Shown: positions 37,096 through 46,061, counted from the first letter of the stretch. The stretch: 64,000 bases of DNA from Bacteroidota bacterium (GCA_023447335.1 JAEXOD010000012.1:1-64000); one strand, 5' to 3'. Numbers and translations: made by a program. Notes: a model not told the origin generated them from the letters alone.

Positions 37096-37344
37096 TTAAA
37101 TTCCGCACATACCGTTTGCACAACCGCCGTAAGAAGGAATACCGCAGGTTCCGCTTGAACAAGAACTATCGGAATGAGAAGACGAGCTTCCGCCGCTGAT
37201 TGACGCCGAAAATGTTGAGAGTAATTTTTTTGTGTTCTCTGATTTGCATTTTGGGCATTCTACTTTTTCTATGTTATTAATTGACTTATGTAAAATATCA
37301 AATTTGTGGTTACAGTCTTTACATTGATATTCAAAAACGGGCAT
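37096..37344 (-). CDS. FmdB family zinc-ribbon protein
   Basis: The 82-residue protein has the FmdB-type zinc ribbon: MPVFEYQCKDCNHKFD with CX2C (Cys8, Cys11), then VECPKCKSENTKKLLS with the second CX2C. It ends in a Ser/Gly/Cys-rich tail typical of the family. These small proteins are putative regulatory or DNA/RNA-associated zinc proteins; the role in this organism is unknown. It is 11 bp downstream of the FAH hydrolase gene on the same strand and likely the last gene of that unit. Confidence 0.88.
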   Translation of the reverse strand: MPVFEYQCKDCNHKFDILHKSINNIEKVECPKCKSENTKKLLSTFSASISGGSSSSHSDSSCSSGTCGIPSYGGCANGMCGI

Positions 37345-37355
37345 TTTATTTTCCT

Positions 37356-38006
37356 CTAAATAATTTCTGTAGTAAGTGTTGCAATATTTTCGATAGAAGC
37401 TGTAATTTTATCACCGATAACCACTTGGTTAACTCCTTCAGGAGTACCGGTAAAAATTAAATCCCCTTCCTCAAGAGTCATGCTTTTTGAAATAAAGCTT
37501 ATTATTTCAGCGGGTTTAAATAACATCATATTTAGTTTAGAATTCTGCTTCTCGATATTATTAACCAATAGTTTTATCGTTTCATTCAAATTAATTTTAT
37601 AATCTTCGGTAGCAACAAATTCCGAAATAACCGCTGAAGTATCAAAACATTTTGCCAAAGTCCATGGATGTCCTTTGCTTTTTAATTTATTTTGTACGTC
37701 TCGCAAAGTCATATCTAAACCAACTGTATATCCTGCAATTGATTCTTCGGCTGTTTTTAAATCAGCATCTTTTATAGTTTTACCAATAAGTAAAACTAAT
37801 TCAACTTCATGATGTAATTCTTGAACATAAGTCGGGTGAATTATGTTTTGATTGTTAAAAATCAATGAACTTCCCGGTTTTAGAAAAATTAAGGGAAACT
37901 CCGGAATTTCGTTACCAAGTTCTTTGGCATGTGCGGCATAATTTCGACCGACACAAACAATTTTACCTACTGTGTACTCTTTGTCTTTTAATTTAATAGT
38001 TTTCAT
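37356..38006 (-). CDS. Fumarylacetoacetate hydrolase family protein (FAHD1-like)
   Basis: The 216-residue protein shows the FAH-fold signature IVCVGRNYAAHAKELG, the metal-binding region QELHHEVELVLLIG and GYTVGLDMTLRDVQ, and the C-terminal EGDLIFTGTPEGVNQV. The size and motifs fit the short FAHD1-like subgroup, which includes acylpyruvases and oxaloacetate decarboxylases using a divalent metal ion. The exact substrate is not predictable. It lies between the secreted asnB-labelled-type gene and the FmdB gene on the minus strand. Confidence 0.9.
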   Translation of the reverse strand: MKTIKLKDKEYTVGKIVCVGRNYAAHAKELGNEIPEFPLIFLKPGSSLIFNNQNIIHPTYVQELHHEVELVLLIGKTIKDADLKTAEESIAGYTVGLDMTLRDVQNKLKSKGHPWTLAKCFDTSAVISEFVATEDYKINLNETIKLLVNNIEKQNSKLNMMLFKPAEIISFISKSMTLEEGDLIFTGTPEGVNQVVIGDKITASIENIATLTTEII

Positions 38007-38049
38007 ATTGTATAAGATGCGTTTTTATTGATATGGATTCAATTTTTTG

Positions 38050-39303
38050 TTAAGTTTTTTGTTTTTTCTTTTTTGCAGCAGGGAATAATATATTATTAAG
38101 GATTAATCTATACCCCGGTGAATTTTTATAAATAGTTAAATCTGTAGGAGGGTCTCCGACAGCGTGTTTATAATCTTCCGGGTCATGTCCACCGTAAAAT
38201 GTAAAAGTACCTCTTCCGAAATTTCCGTGAATATATCTTACCTGGTCTGTTCCTGCTCTTTCACCTAAAATGTAAACAGATTTTTTAATAAGCTTTTTTC
38301 TGAACATTGTAGTTTGTCCCATAAATCCGCGAATAACATTTACATGATTTTGAGTAAGCATAGTCGGTACGGGGTCAAATTTAGCAGAGAAGTCAAATAA
38401 AGTGAAATAATCGTTTTGTTCGCTTCCGATTTCTTCAATTTGAATATCAATATCACTATACTCGTAAACATAAGGGTTCATATCAATTGTGAAATTTTCA
38501 AAAGCAAAAGTATTATTAAAGTCTAACTTATTTTGTGCATTAGCATCAGGAGGATCACCGTCAAACATTTTGTCAACAATATCTACATTTTCTGCTGATA
38601 AGGCGATATCATAGCTATCGGTAGCCGAACACATCGCAAACAAGAATCCGCCTTGTGAAATGTATTCTTTTATTTTTAGAACAACCGCTTTTTCCATTTC
38701 GGATACTTTGGAAAATCCGAGTTTTTTAGCTTCCGATTCATAAAGCATTTGTTGCTCGATATACCAAGGGGCATTGTGAAAACTTGCATAAAATTTACCA
38801 AATTGTCCGGTAAAATCTTCGTGATGTAAATGAATCCAGTCAAATTTTTCCAGACCGTCAACCAAAATCTCTTTTATCCATATTTTTTGAAAAGGAACTT
38901 CAGCATATTCTAAAGCTAAAGTAACTGCATCGTCCCAAGGTTGAAAACCAGGGGGTACATAAACAGCAATTTCCGGAGCCTTTTCAAGTCGAACAACGTC
39001 TGTATTAGAATCGTCACTTTGCAACTGAGCATAAAGTTCGTTAGATGCAGTAGTACTTAAAACATCGAATCCAACCCCTTTAATTCTGCACTTTAATGCT
39101 AAATTATCCGAATAGTCGGTCATAAATGAGCCGCCTCTGTAATTTAATAACCAATCGGCAACATTTCCTTCCTTAATATGATTAAAAGTAATACCATATG
39201 CTTTTAGGTGATCTGTCTGTTTTATGTCCATATAAATCAGAATTTTTGACTGAGCAAAGCATGTAAACGAAGCAAAAATAAAAAACAGAAGGGTTCTTTT
39301 CAT
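38050..39303 (-). CDS. Secreted protein of the family often labelled 'asparagine synthetase B' in Bacteroidota
   Basis: The 417-residue protein has a signal peptide (FASFTCFAQ, about 17) followed by a conserved start KILIYMDIKQTDHLKAYGI and DWLLNYRGGSFM. From memory, this sequence family in Bacteroidota is often named asparagine synthetase B, but no Ntn amidotransferase Cys2 or ATP-pyrophosphatase motif is present. A central region with YISQGGFLFAMCSATDSYD resembles a ThuA/glutamine-amidotransferase-like alpha/beta domain. I therefore treat it as a secreted protein of unknown function. It is the first gene of a three-gene leftward unit. Confidence 0.6.
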   Translation of the reverse strand: MKRTLLFFIFASFTCFAQSKILIYMDIKQTDHLKAYGITFNHIKEGNVADWLLNYRGGSFMTDYSDNLALKCRIKGVGFDVLSTTASNELYAQLQSDDSNTDVVRLEKAPEIAVYVPPGFQPWDDAVTLALEYAEVPFQKIWIKEILVDGLEKFDWIHLHHEDFTGQFGKFYASFHNAPWYIEQQMLYESEAKKLGFSKVSEMEKAVVLKIKEYISQGGFLFAMCSATDSYDIALSAENVDIVDKMFDGDPPDANAQNKLDFNNTFAFENFTIDMNPYVYEYSDIDIQIEEIGSEQNDYFTLFDFSAKFDPVPTMLTQNHVNVIRGFMGQTTMFRKKLIKKSVYILGERAGTDQVRYIHGNFGRGTFTFYGGHDPEDYKHAVGDPPTDLTIYKNSPGYRLILNNILFPAAKKKKQKT

Positions 39304-39375
39304 AAGTAATATTAATTTTAAAATTTTAAGTTACTAAAAATATATAAAAATTTAATTTATAAAAGTGCAAATAAA

Positions 39376-39407
39376 TTTGAAAAAGCGAAAAAAAATCGTT
39401 AATTTTA
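39376..39407 (+). promoter_or_regulatory. FCB-type promoter for the DJ-1/PfpI gene
   Basis: TTTG (39376-39379) is followed after exactly 20 nt by TAATTTTA (39400-39407), one mismatch from TAnnTTTG. A strong ribosome-binding site (GGAGGA) and the ATG follow at 39447. Confidence 0.5.
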
Positions 39408-39446
39408 TTATCGGTCAAAATACAATAATTATTTTTCGGAGGAAAA

Positions 39447-40034
39447 ATGGCAACAAAAAAAATATTAATGTTTGTTGGTGATTTTGTTGAAGATTACGAA
39501 GCTATGGTCCCATACCAAATATTAACAATGGTAGGTCATGATGTTAAAACCGTTTGTCCGGGTAAAAAAGCGGGTGAAACCGTTAAGACTGCTGTACATG
39601 ATTTTATAGGAGATCAAACTTATGCGGAACTACCGGGGCACAGATTTTTAGTTAATTTTGACTTTGATGTAGTTAGGGCAGAAGATTTTGATGCTTTAGT
39701 TATTCCCGGTGGTAGAGCCCCCGAATACCTTAGATTAAATCCGGCTATTATTGAAATTACAAAACATTTTGCAGAAAACAACAAACCGATTGCAGCAATA
39801 TGCCATGGTCCGCAGATATTGGCAGCAGCCGGAGTGATAAACGGTAAGCATGTTATTTCATATCCAGCCGTAGGACCTGAATGTGTAGTAGCGGGAGCCA
39901 AATTTGGCGAGGTAGCCCCGGGTGCAGATAATGCGGTAACAGACGGAAATATAGTAACAGCCCCTGCATGGCCAGCACATCCCGAATGGATGAAGCAATT
40001 TTTGAAAGTTTTAGGTTCAGTTATTGAACCTTAA
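39447..40034 (+). CDS. DJ-1/PfpI family protein
   Basis: The 195-residue protein has the class I amidotransferase-like fold with the nucleophile-elbow Cys119-His120 in IAAICHGPQ, preceded by LVIPGGRAPEYL. The acidic partner typical of PfpI-like proteins probably comes from the early VEDYEAMVP segment (Glu15 or Glu18). Members act as proteases, glyoxalases, deglycases or stress proteins; which applies is uncertain. A very good ribosome-binding site and an FCB-type promoter suggest strong expression. The small ACT-like gene follows after 47 bp. Confidence 0.9.
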   Translation: MATKKILMFVGDFVEDYEAMVPYQILTMVGHDVKTVCPGKKAGETVKTAVHDFIGDQTYAELPGHRFLVNFDFDVVRAEDFDALVIPGGRAPEYLRLNPAIIEITKHFAENNKPIAAICHGPQILAAAGVINGKHVISYPAVGPECVVAGAKFGEVAPGADNAVTDGNIVTAPAWPAHPEWMKQFLKVLGSVIEP

Positions 40035-40081
40035 AAATAAATTTAAATAATCAACTTTTTATTAATTATCTAAGGGATGTT

Positions 40082-40342
40082 ATGACAAAATCAATTTTAT
40101 TAATATTAATAGGTAGAAGAAAAGATACTGCATTAAAAGTACAGCAAGTTTTAACCGGTTGGGGATGTATTATAAAAACTCGACTAGGAATTCATGACGG
40201 TGTTTTAGAAAATTGTAGCGATGAAGGATTATTAATATTAGAATTACACGGAACTCAAGAACAGATGGATGAATTAACCCGTAAAGTTGGTGTATTACCT
40301 GATGTAGAGGCACGTTTAGTTCAATTAAAATTAGAAGATTAA
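40082..40342 (+). CDS. ACT-like small protein (TM1266-type)
   Basis: The 86-residue protein has a ferredoxin-like beta-alpha-beta pattern: SILLILIGRRKDTALKVQQVL, then IIKTRLGIHDG, LLILELHGTQEQMDEL and KVGVLPDVEARLVQL. This is the layout of TM1266-like proteins, named as putative regulators of iron-only hydrogenase systems. The conserved GRR/RLGIHD pattern is present. No hydrogenase genes lie nearby, so that role is not supported here; a small-molecule-binding ACT-like regulator is a more neutral description. A hairpin follows directly after the stop. Confidence 0.65.
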   Translation: MTKSILLILIGRRKDTALKVQQVLTGWGCIIKTRLGIHDGVLENCSDEGLLILELHGTQEQMDELTRKVGVLPDVEARLVQLKLED

Positions 40343-40349
40343 AAATTTA

Positions 40350-40367
40350 GGCTGCCTTTTGGCAGCC
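40350..40367 (+). terminator. Hairpin after the ACT-like gene
   Basis: GGCTGCC/GGCAGCC forms a perfect seven-base stem with a four-T loop, 8 bp after the stop codon. The T tract is missing, so it may act as a weak terminator, an RNA stability element or an attenuator before the CBM48 gene. Confidence 0.4.
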
Positions 40368-40378
40368 GATTAAATATT

Positions 40379-40687
40379 ATGCCTTTAACAAAAAAAACAT
40401 ACGCAGAAAAAAAAATAACATTAGTAACCTTTACTATTCCGAGAGAGATAGCGGAAAAATTTACACAATGCTCAATAGTGGGTGATTTTAATAATTGGAA
40501 TCCTCTTGTACATAAAATGAAACGTAAATCTATTAAAGATGATTTTACGTTAAAAATAGAACTTCCGGCATTTAAAACATTCGAATTTAAGTATTTATTT
40601 AACGATTCAAATTGGTTTATAGAAGACGAAGCGGACGGAATAGTTCCGAATATACACGGATCACAAAATAGTGTATTGAAAACATAG
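40379..40687 (+). CDS. CBM48 / isoamylase N-terminal-like domain protein
   Basis: The 102-residue single-domain protein shows the AMPK/isoamylase early-set pattern SIVGDFNNWNP (about 37-47), then KMKRKSIKDDFTLKIELP and FEFKYLFNDSNWFIED, the typical glycogen-binding-module segments. Such lone CBM48 proteins occur widely in Bacteroidota and relatives and may bind glycogen or act as regulators of polysaccharide metabolism. The ligand residues cannot be confirmed from sequence alone. The gene follows the ACT-like gene, separated by a hairpin. Confidence 0.85.
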   Translation: MPLTKKTYAEKKITLVTFTIPREIAEKFTQCSIVGDFNNWNPLVHKMKRKSIKDDFTLKIELPAFKTFEFKYLFNDSNWFIEDEADGIVPNIHGSQNSVLKT

Positions 40688-40806
40688 AACTCGTTAAAAG
40701 TCTTTAAATTAAGCTATATAGAATACTTAAATTATGTTATTTCATTAAATTTTATTAAATTAAAGATTAAATTTTAATTTATTGTGATTATATACCCAAA
40801 AATCAC

Positions 40807-40837
40807 TTGAAATAAATTGAAAAATTATTTAAATTTG
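40807..40837 (+). promoter_or_regulatory. FCB-type promoter for rpmH-rnpA-yidC
   Basis: TTG (40807-40809) is separated by exactly 20 nt from TAAATTTG (40830-40837), a perfect TAnnTTTG -7 box. The rpmH start codon is 27 bp downstream. Confidence 0.65.
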
Positions 40838-40864
40838 TATTCTTTGCAAAAAATAGGTGTATAA

Positions 40865-41008
40865 ATGAAAAGAACATATCAGCCAAGTAATCGTAAAAGA
40901 AAAAATAAACACGGTTTTCGTGCAAGAATGGCTACAAAAAACGGTAGAAAAGTTTTAGCTGCCAGAAGAGCACACGGCAGAAAAAAACTAACAGTTAGCG
41001 ATGAATAG
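40865..41008 (+). CDS. rpmH: 50S ribosomal protein L34
   Basis: The 47-residue basic protein contains the L34 hallmarks [17 protein letters not shown], then [17 protein letters not shown] and a C-terminal HGRKKLTV. It is a component of the large ribosomal subunit. It is immediately followed by rnpA after 2 bp, the usual bacterial order. The start ATG is preceded by an AT-rich leader with AATAGGTG. Confidence 0.97.
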   Translation: MKRTYQPSNRKRKNKHGFRARMATKNGRKVLAARRAHGRKKLTVSDE

Positions 41009-41010
41009 TC

Positions 41011-41412
41011 GTGAAAGTATATGACCTTCCTGAAGAAGAACGAATCAAACAGAAAAGAGAATTTGATTTAGTTTATTCTTCAGGAAAAATCATATATAGC
41101 AACACTAAAAAGGTTAAAGCAATTTATTGTTTTTTGAAAGAAGAAAACAACCCCGGTGTAAAAGTTGCTTTTGCAATCTCTAAAAAAGCGGGTAATGCAG
41201 TATGGCGAAACAGAGTAAAACGCCTAATGAGGGAATCATATCGTTTAAATAAGCATGAACTGGCAAAAGAGTGTAAAAATAACAACTTAAAACTATTGTT
41301 GGTTTTTTCGCTACATTCAATTAGGAAAAAAAATTACTCAAAAATTTACCTTAAAGATATCTTACCCGAAATATCCGGTTTATTAATCAAATTAAAAGCT
41401 TCATTTTCGTAA
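41011..41412 (+). CDS. rnpA: Ribonuclease P protein component
   Basis: The 133-residue basic protein starts at GTG 41011. The RnpA RNA-binding signature is present as RNRVKRLMRESYR (about 70-82), with the preceding FAISKKAGNAVWRN, and an N-terminal LPEEERIKQKREFDLVY segment where the usual RNR-type start motif would be. RnpA is the protein subunit of RNase P, which processes the 5' end of precursor tRNAs. It is co-transcribed with rpmH; yidC follows after 22 bp and there is no yidD between them. Confidence 0.95.
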   Translation: MKVYDLPEEERIKQKREFDLVYSSGKIIYSNTKKVKAIYCFLKEENNPGVKVAFAISKKAGNAVWRNRVKRLMRESYRLNKHELAKECKNNNLKLLLVFSLHSIRKKNYSKIYLKDILPEISGLLIKLKASFS

Positions 41413-41434
41413 ATATAGAGGTCTAAACTATAAT

Positions 41435-43294
41435 ATGGATAAACAGACAACCCTTGCTTTTGTACTAATAGGTTTAATTTTAATTACATGGCTTTATTTC
41501 AATTCGCCGGAACCCCCAAAAGAAGTTAAAAAGGGAAAAGATTCTACTCTTGTTACAAAAGAGAAAAAAGATACAACTGAAAAACCGGCTGTTTTAAAAT
41601 CAACTGAAGATAAAATTAAAGATTCTTTGTTAGCAAACGGTCCATTTGCTGAAAGTACAAAACCCGGCAAAATAATTACAATTGAGACTGATTTAGTTAA
41701 AATGACATTGAATACAAAAGGGGGGAGGATACTAAGGTATTATCTTAAAGATTATAAAACTTGGTATCATAAAGATAAACCTGCCAATGATTTTTTCAAT
41801 ACTCACGTTCAGTTAGTTAATCCTAAAAACGGAGGGGACTTAAACCTTCTTTTTGTTACTAAAGACGGACAAAAAGTAAATACTGCAAATTTAGAGTTTG
41901 CTACTAATTTAACTAATTCATATTATAAAATTAGCGGTAAAGATTCTCTTCCTGTTACCTTTACTTACAGAACCGAAGACGGAAAAGTAATTGATAAATC
42001 ATTTGTTTTTTATGCAAATAATTATGAAAGCAATTTAGCAATTAAATTTGTTAATATGCAAAATACTATTAGCGGAATGCGATACGATTTAAGTTGGGAT
42101 GAAGGTATTAATTTTGTTGAAGCTAATAGTGTAGATGAAGCTAACTATAGCAGCTCAAGCGCTTATATGGGCGGAGAACAAGAAATTATAGATGCATCTC
42201 AGCCGGGGGATAAAGTTCAAAAAGAAATGAACGGAAAAATCGACTGGATTGGGGTAAGAAATAAATATTTTACAATGATTTTAGCACCTAAAAAATCTGA
42301 CCCGGAATGGGGTGCAGTTTTTGAAGGAGTTCACAAAGCTATCGGAAAAGGTCAGAAAGAAATTTATTCTGCAAGTATTAAGGTTCCATTCAAGGATTCA
42401 CCCGAACAGATAGATCGATTCACTATGTTTTTAGGACCTTGTGACTATGATTTATTAAAATCATACGATAAAAATTATCAAGCAATTTATGATTTTGGTA
42501 GTTTCTTCGGATTAAAGTTTATCACTCGTCCGATTTCGGAATATATACTTTTACCGGTATTTCAATTTTTACATCTTTTTATTCCTAATTATGGTTTTGT
42601 AATTATCTTATTCTCTTTGCTAATAAAAATTGCGCTCTATCCGCTTTCCAAACAAAGCATGGCATCGATGAAAAAAATGCAATTATTACAACCAAAAATT
42701 GCAGAATTAAAAGAGAAGCACAAAGATGATCAGCAAAAAATTCAATCAGAAACGATGAAATTGTACCAAACCTATGGTATAAATCCTGCCGGCGGTTGTT
42801 TACCGATGTTATTACAAATGCCGATATTATTTGCTTTGTTCACGTTTTTTAGTGTTGCGATTGAATTACGTAACGAACCGTTTATTTGGTGGATAACTAA
42901 TCTCTCAAGCCCTGATACAATTTTTACACTTCCATTTAAGATTCCTTTGTTTGGCGTTAGTACTGTAAGCGGTCTTGCGATATTGCTTGGTGTTACTATG
43001 TTTTTACAACAAAAACAAACTGTAAAAGACCCTTCCCAAGCAGCAATGATTTATATGATGCCGATTATGTTTACGTTAATGTTTATGAATTTTAGCAGCG
43101 GTTTAAATCTTTATTACTTAATGTTTAACTTATTTAGTATTGCTCAACAGGAAATATACAACAAAAGAAAAGGAAATGTTGAACTAGTTCCTGTTAAACC
43201 GGGACAGAAAAAAGGCTTTTTTGCCCGAATGATGGAAGCAGCCGAAAAACAGGCTCATGCACAAAAAGAAGCTAATAAAAACAAAAAAAAATAA
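41435..43294 (+). CDS. yidC: Membrane protein insertase YidC
   Basis: The 619-residue protein has an N-terminal signal-anchor (LAFVLIGLILITWLYF) followed by a Lys-rich linker and the large periplasmic domain up to about residue 350. The conserved insertase core follows: YGFVIILFSLLIKIALYPLSK with the hydrophilic-groove Lys, then LPMLLQMPILFALFTFF and MPIMFTLMFMNFSSGLNLYY. The Lys-rich tail (EANKNKKK) fits ribosome contact. It inserts and folds inner-membrane proteins alone or with SecYEG. It lies in the conserved rpmH-rnpA-yidC cluster. Confidence 0.96.
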   Translation: MDKQTTLAFVLIGLILITWLYFNSPEPPKEVKKGKDSTLVTKEKKDTTEKPAVLKSTEDKIKDSLLANGPFAESTKPGKIITIETDLVKMTLNTKGGRILRYYLKDYKTWYHKDKPANDFFNTHVQLVNPKNGGDLNLLFVTKDGQKVNTANLEFATNLTNSYYKISGKDSLPVTFTYRTEDGKVIDKSFVFYANNYESNLAIKFVNMQNTISGMRYDLSWDEGINFVEANSVDEANYSSSSAYMGGEQEIIDASQPGDKVQKEMNGKIDWIGVRNKYFTMILAPKKSDPEWGAVFEGVHKAIGKGQKEIYSASIKVPFKDSPEQIDRFTMFLGPCDYDLLKSYDKNYQAIYDFGSFFGLKFITRPISEYILLPVFQFLHLFIPNYGFVIILFSLLIKIALYPLSKQSMASMKKMQLLQPKIAELKEKHKDDQQKIQSETMKLYQTYGINPAGGCLPMLLQMPILFALFTFFSVAIELRNEPFIWWITNLSSPDTIFTLPFKIPLFGVSTVSGLAILLGVTMFLQQKQTVKDPSQAAMIYMMPIMFTLMFMNFSSGLNLYYLMFNLFSIAQQEIYNKRKGNVELVPVKPGQKKGFFARMMEAAEKQAHAQKEANKNKKK

Positions 43295-43309
43295 ACTACT
43301 CGGCTATAA

Positions 43310-46012
43310 ATGATAAATAAATCATTTTTAGTAATTATATTTTTTATTTCTAATATTGCCTTTTTTGGACAGGATACAACTATATATAAGTTAGATCTTG
43401 TGCAAAAAAGGCTTCCTTTTAATCTTTCATATAAAGATTATTCTAATAAACCTATAATCGGTCTTGTTTTAAGCGGGGGCGGCTCTCGCGGATTGTCTCA
43501 AATCGGAATTTTAAAAGCTTTTGAGGAAAAAAATGTTCCGTTCGATTATATTATAGGAACAAGCATGGGGAGCATTGTAGGGGGGATGTATTCATCGGGT
43601 TATTCAATAAAACAAATGGATTCCATAGTTACTAATATTGATTGGAATGATTTCTTTTCTGTGGATGAATCTAACCGACGAGAATTATTTATTGAGCAAA
43701 AAATTACTGAAGACAAAGCGATATTTTCATTACGGTTTGACGGATTTAATCCCGTAATTCCTATTTCAATAGCAACCGGACAAAAAGTTGCAAACTTCTT
43801 AAGTTTATTGGAATTTAATGCTCCTATACATTTTGTTAAATCATTTGATGATTTGTTATATAAGTATCGTGCGGTAGCAACCGACTTAGTTTACGGTAAA
43901 ACAATTGTACTTGCTAATGGTTCATTGGGAAAAGCAATGAGAGCAAGCAGCAGTATTTCGTTATTGTTATCGCCTGTTAAAATTGATACTCTTTTATTAG
44001 TTGACGGTGGATTAGTTGCCAATGTGCCGGCAAATGTTGCAAAAAATATGGGATGTGATTTAATAATTGCCGGAAATGCGACTTCTCCTTTAAATTCTCG
44101 TGAAGAATTAGCTTATCCCTGGAACATTGCTGACCAAATGGTTAGTATTCCGATGAGGATAATTGCAAACAAACATATTGAGAATGCTGATTTTTTAATT
44201 ACACCCGATTTAGAAAACCTGAAAAATTCGGATTTTTCAAAAATTCGCTCCAGTATTACCGAAGGGTATTATTCGGCTCTGCAAATTGCAGATTCAATTA
44301 AAAGCACATATTATCGATTACTTAAAGATTCTTTCAAACAAAACGGTGAGTTAATTAATAATTATTCATTTATCTCTGAAGATAGTTTTGTTAAGAGCGA
44401 ATTAATAAAATATTTTAGCGGTATTAAAGAAATTCAATTAAATGATTTGATGTTTGCCGTTTATTCAATTTTTAGCAACGGGAATTATAAAGATTTGTGG
44501 TTTGAACATATTTATGATAACGGTAACAATAAAATTGTAGTCTATTCCGAATTTAATCCACAAGTAAAAAGTATTAAAATTAAAGGAGTAACTAAATTTA
44601 ATACCGATTATTTGGATAGTTTATTTCAAGATTTGAAAAATAAACCATATAACTCTAAAGTTATTTTGAAAAAAGTTTTAACACTGCTTCAGGCTTATAG
44701 AAATAGCGGTTATTCACTTGCAGAGATAGAAAAAGTAGGCTTTGATTCAAAGTTAAATGAGATATATTTAACAGTAAAGGAAGGTAAAATAGATAAAATT
44801 ATTATCGAAGGGAATGAACAAACAAATGATGATATTATTTTACGTGAATTTACGATTAAAGAAGGGGATGATTTTGTATATTCAAAAATTGAGAAAGGAT
44901 TGGTCGGATTAAGAAGCTCAAACTTTTTTGATGATATCGATATTTCGGTTAGAAGAGAAGATTCGTTAAATTATTTAAACATAAAAGTTGTTGAAAGAAA
45001 TCCTGCAATTTTGAGATTTGGTCTAAAAATAGATAATGAAAGCCAAGCTCAGATTTCTTTGGATATGCGGGATGAAAATGTTTACGGAACAGGAACAGAG
45101 CTTGGTGTTATGTTTTTCGGCGGAGTGAGAAACCGTTCTTTTGTAGCTGAATATAAGGCAAATAGAATATTTAAAACTTTTTTTACTTATAAATTAAAAG
45201 CATATTATGACCTTACTGATGTTAATTTCTATATAGACGACACTACAAAAATTAAAAATAGATTTAAAAGAATAAAAGATAGTGAATATAGACAAATATT
45301 GAAGGGAGTATCGTTAGGAGTAGGTACACAAGCCGGTAAGCTTGGTAATTTTATAATGGAAGGTAGATATGAATCAAATGAAATAAAAAATAAAGTTGAT
45401 TACAGAGGATCGACCTATAAACTTGATGTTGTAGCAATTAAATTTGATTTGACAATTGATTCACAAGATCGTTTCCCTTATCCTAAAAGCGGTTTTTATG
45501 TAAAATCATTCTATGAAACGGCACAAAAAAACTTTGGCAGCGATATTGGGTATACTAAATTTTATAATTATTATTCAACAACATTTACATTGTATAATGC
45601 GCATACAATTTCGAATAAACTTATTCTAGGTTTTGCAGATGAAACACTGCCATTAAGTCAGCAGTTTACTTTAGGTGGTCAAAATTCATTTTTTGGCTAT
45701 CGTGAAAATGAGTTTAGAGGGAGACAAGTTTTGGTCACTTCATTAGAATATCGATATTATTTGCCATTTAAACTGTTTTTTGACTCATATATAAAAATTC
45801 GTTATGATTTAGGTTCTATATGGGCAAGTAAACAGGAAATAAGGTTTAAAGATCTAAAACATGGTATAGGTACAACAATTTCATTAGATACCCCGATAGG
45901 ACCGGCAGATTTTTCAGTCGGAAGGAGTTTTTATTTGAGACAAAGTACGGTTAAGAATATTATTAGCTGGGGTGAAGTTTTCTTCTATTTTAATATCGGG
46001 TTTGCATTTTAA
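43310..46012 (+). CDS. Patatin-like phospholipase fused to POTRA and Omp85 barrel
   Basis: The 900-residue secreted protein has a signal peptide (IAFFGQ, about 20). The patatin domain (about 48-260) has GLVLSGGGSRGLSQIGIL with the oxyanion Gly run, nucleophile Ser85 in GTSMGS and the Asp in VDGGLVANVPA. Helical linker and POTRA-like parts follow (VKSIKIKGVTKFN and IDKIIIEGNEQTND), and a C-terminal outer-membrane barrel with NVYGTGTELGVMFFGG and the Omp85-type QFTLGGQNSFFGYRE. It combines a phospholipase with an Omp85-like transporter, as in type Vd autotransporters but with a POTRA section. It lies 15 bp after yidC. Confidence 0.88.
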   Translation: MINKSFLVIIFFISNIAFFGQDTTIYKLDLVQKRLPFNLSYKDYSNKPIIGLVLSGGGSRGLSQIGILKAFEEKNVPFDYIIGTSMGSIVGGMYSSGYSIKQMDSIVTNIDWNDFFSVDESNRRELFIEQKITEDKAIFSLRFDGFNPVIPISIATGQKVANFLSLLEFNAPIHFVKSFDDLLYKYRAVATDLVYGKTIVLANGSLGKAMRASSSISLLLSPVKIDTLLLVDGGLVANVPANVAKNMGCDLIIAGNATSPLNSREELAYPWNIADQMVSIPMRIIANKHIENADFLITPDLENLKNSDFSKIRSSITEGYYSALQIADSIKSTYYRLLKDSFKQNGELINNYSFISEDSFVKSELIKYFSGIKEIQLNDLMFAVYSIFSNGNYKDLWFEHIYDNGNNKIVVYSEFNPQVKSIKIKGVTKFNTDYLDSLFQDLKNKPYNSKVILKKVLTLLQAYRNSGYSLAEIEKVGFDSKLNEIYLTVKEGKIDKIIIEGNEQTNDDIILREFTIKEGDDFVYSKIEKGLVGLRSSNFFDDIDISVRREDSLNYLNIKVVERNPAILRFGLKIDNESQAQISLDMRDENVYGTGTELGVMFFGGVRNRSFVAEYKANRIFKTFFTYKLKAYYDLTDVNFYIDDTTKIKNRFKRIKDSEYRQILKGVSLGVGTQAGKLGNFIMEGRYESNEIKNKVDYRGSTYKLDVVAIKFDLTIDSQDRFPYPKSGFYVKSFYETAQKNFGSDIGYTKFYNYYSTTFTLYNAHTISNKLILGFADETLPLSQQFTLGGQNSFFGYRENEFRGRQVLVTSLEYRYYLPFKLFFDSYIKIRYDLGSIWASKQEIRFKDLKHGIGTTISLDTPIGPADFSVGRSFYLRQSTVKNIISWGEVFFYFNIGFAF

Positions 46013-46061
46013 TATTAAAAATTATTAGTTTAAATATTTATTAAAAAATAGCGTGATAATC

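Noticed and set aside
40688..40864. Replication origin upstream of rpmH
   Set aside because: The stretch is AT-rich but has no DnaA boxes (TTATNCACA) that I can see, and no dnaA or dnaN follows.
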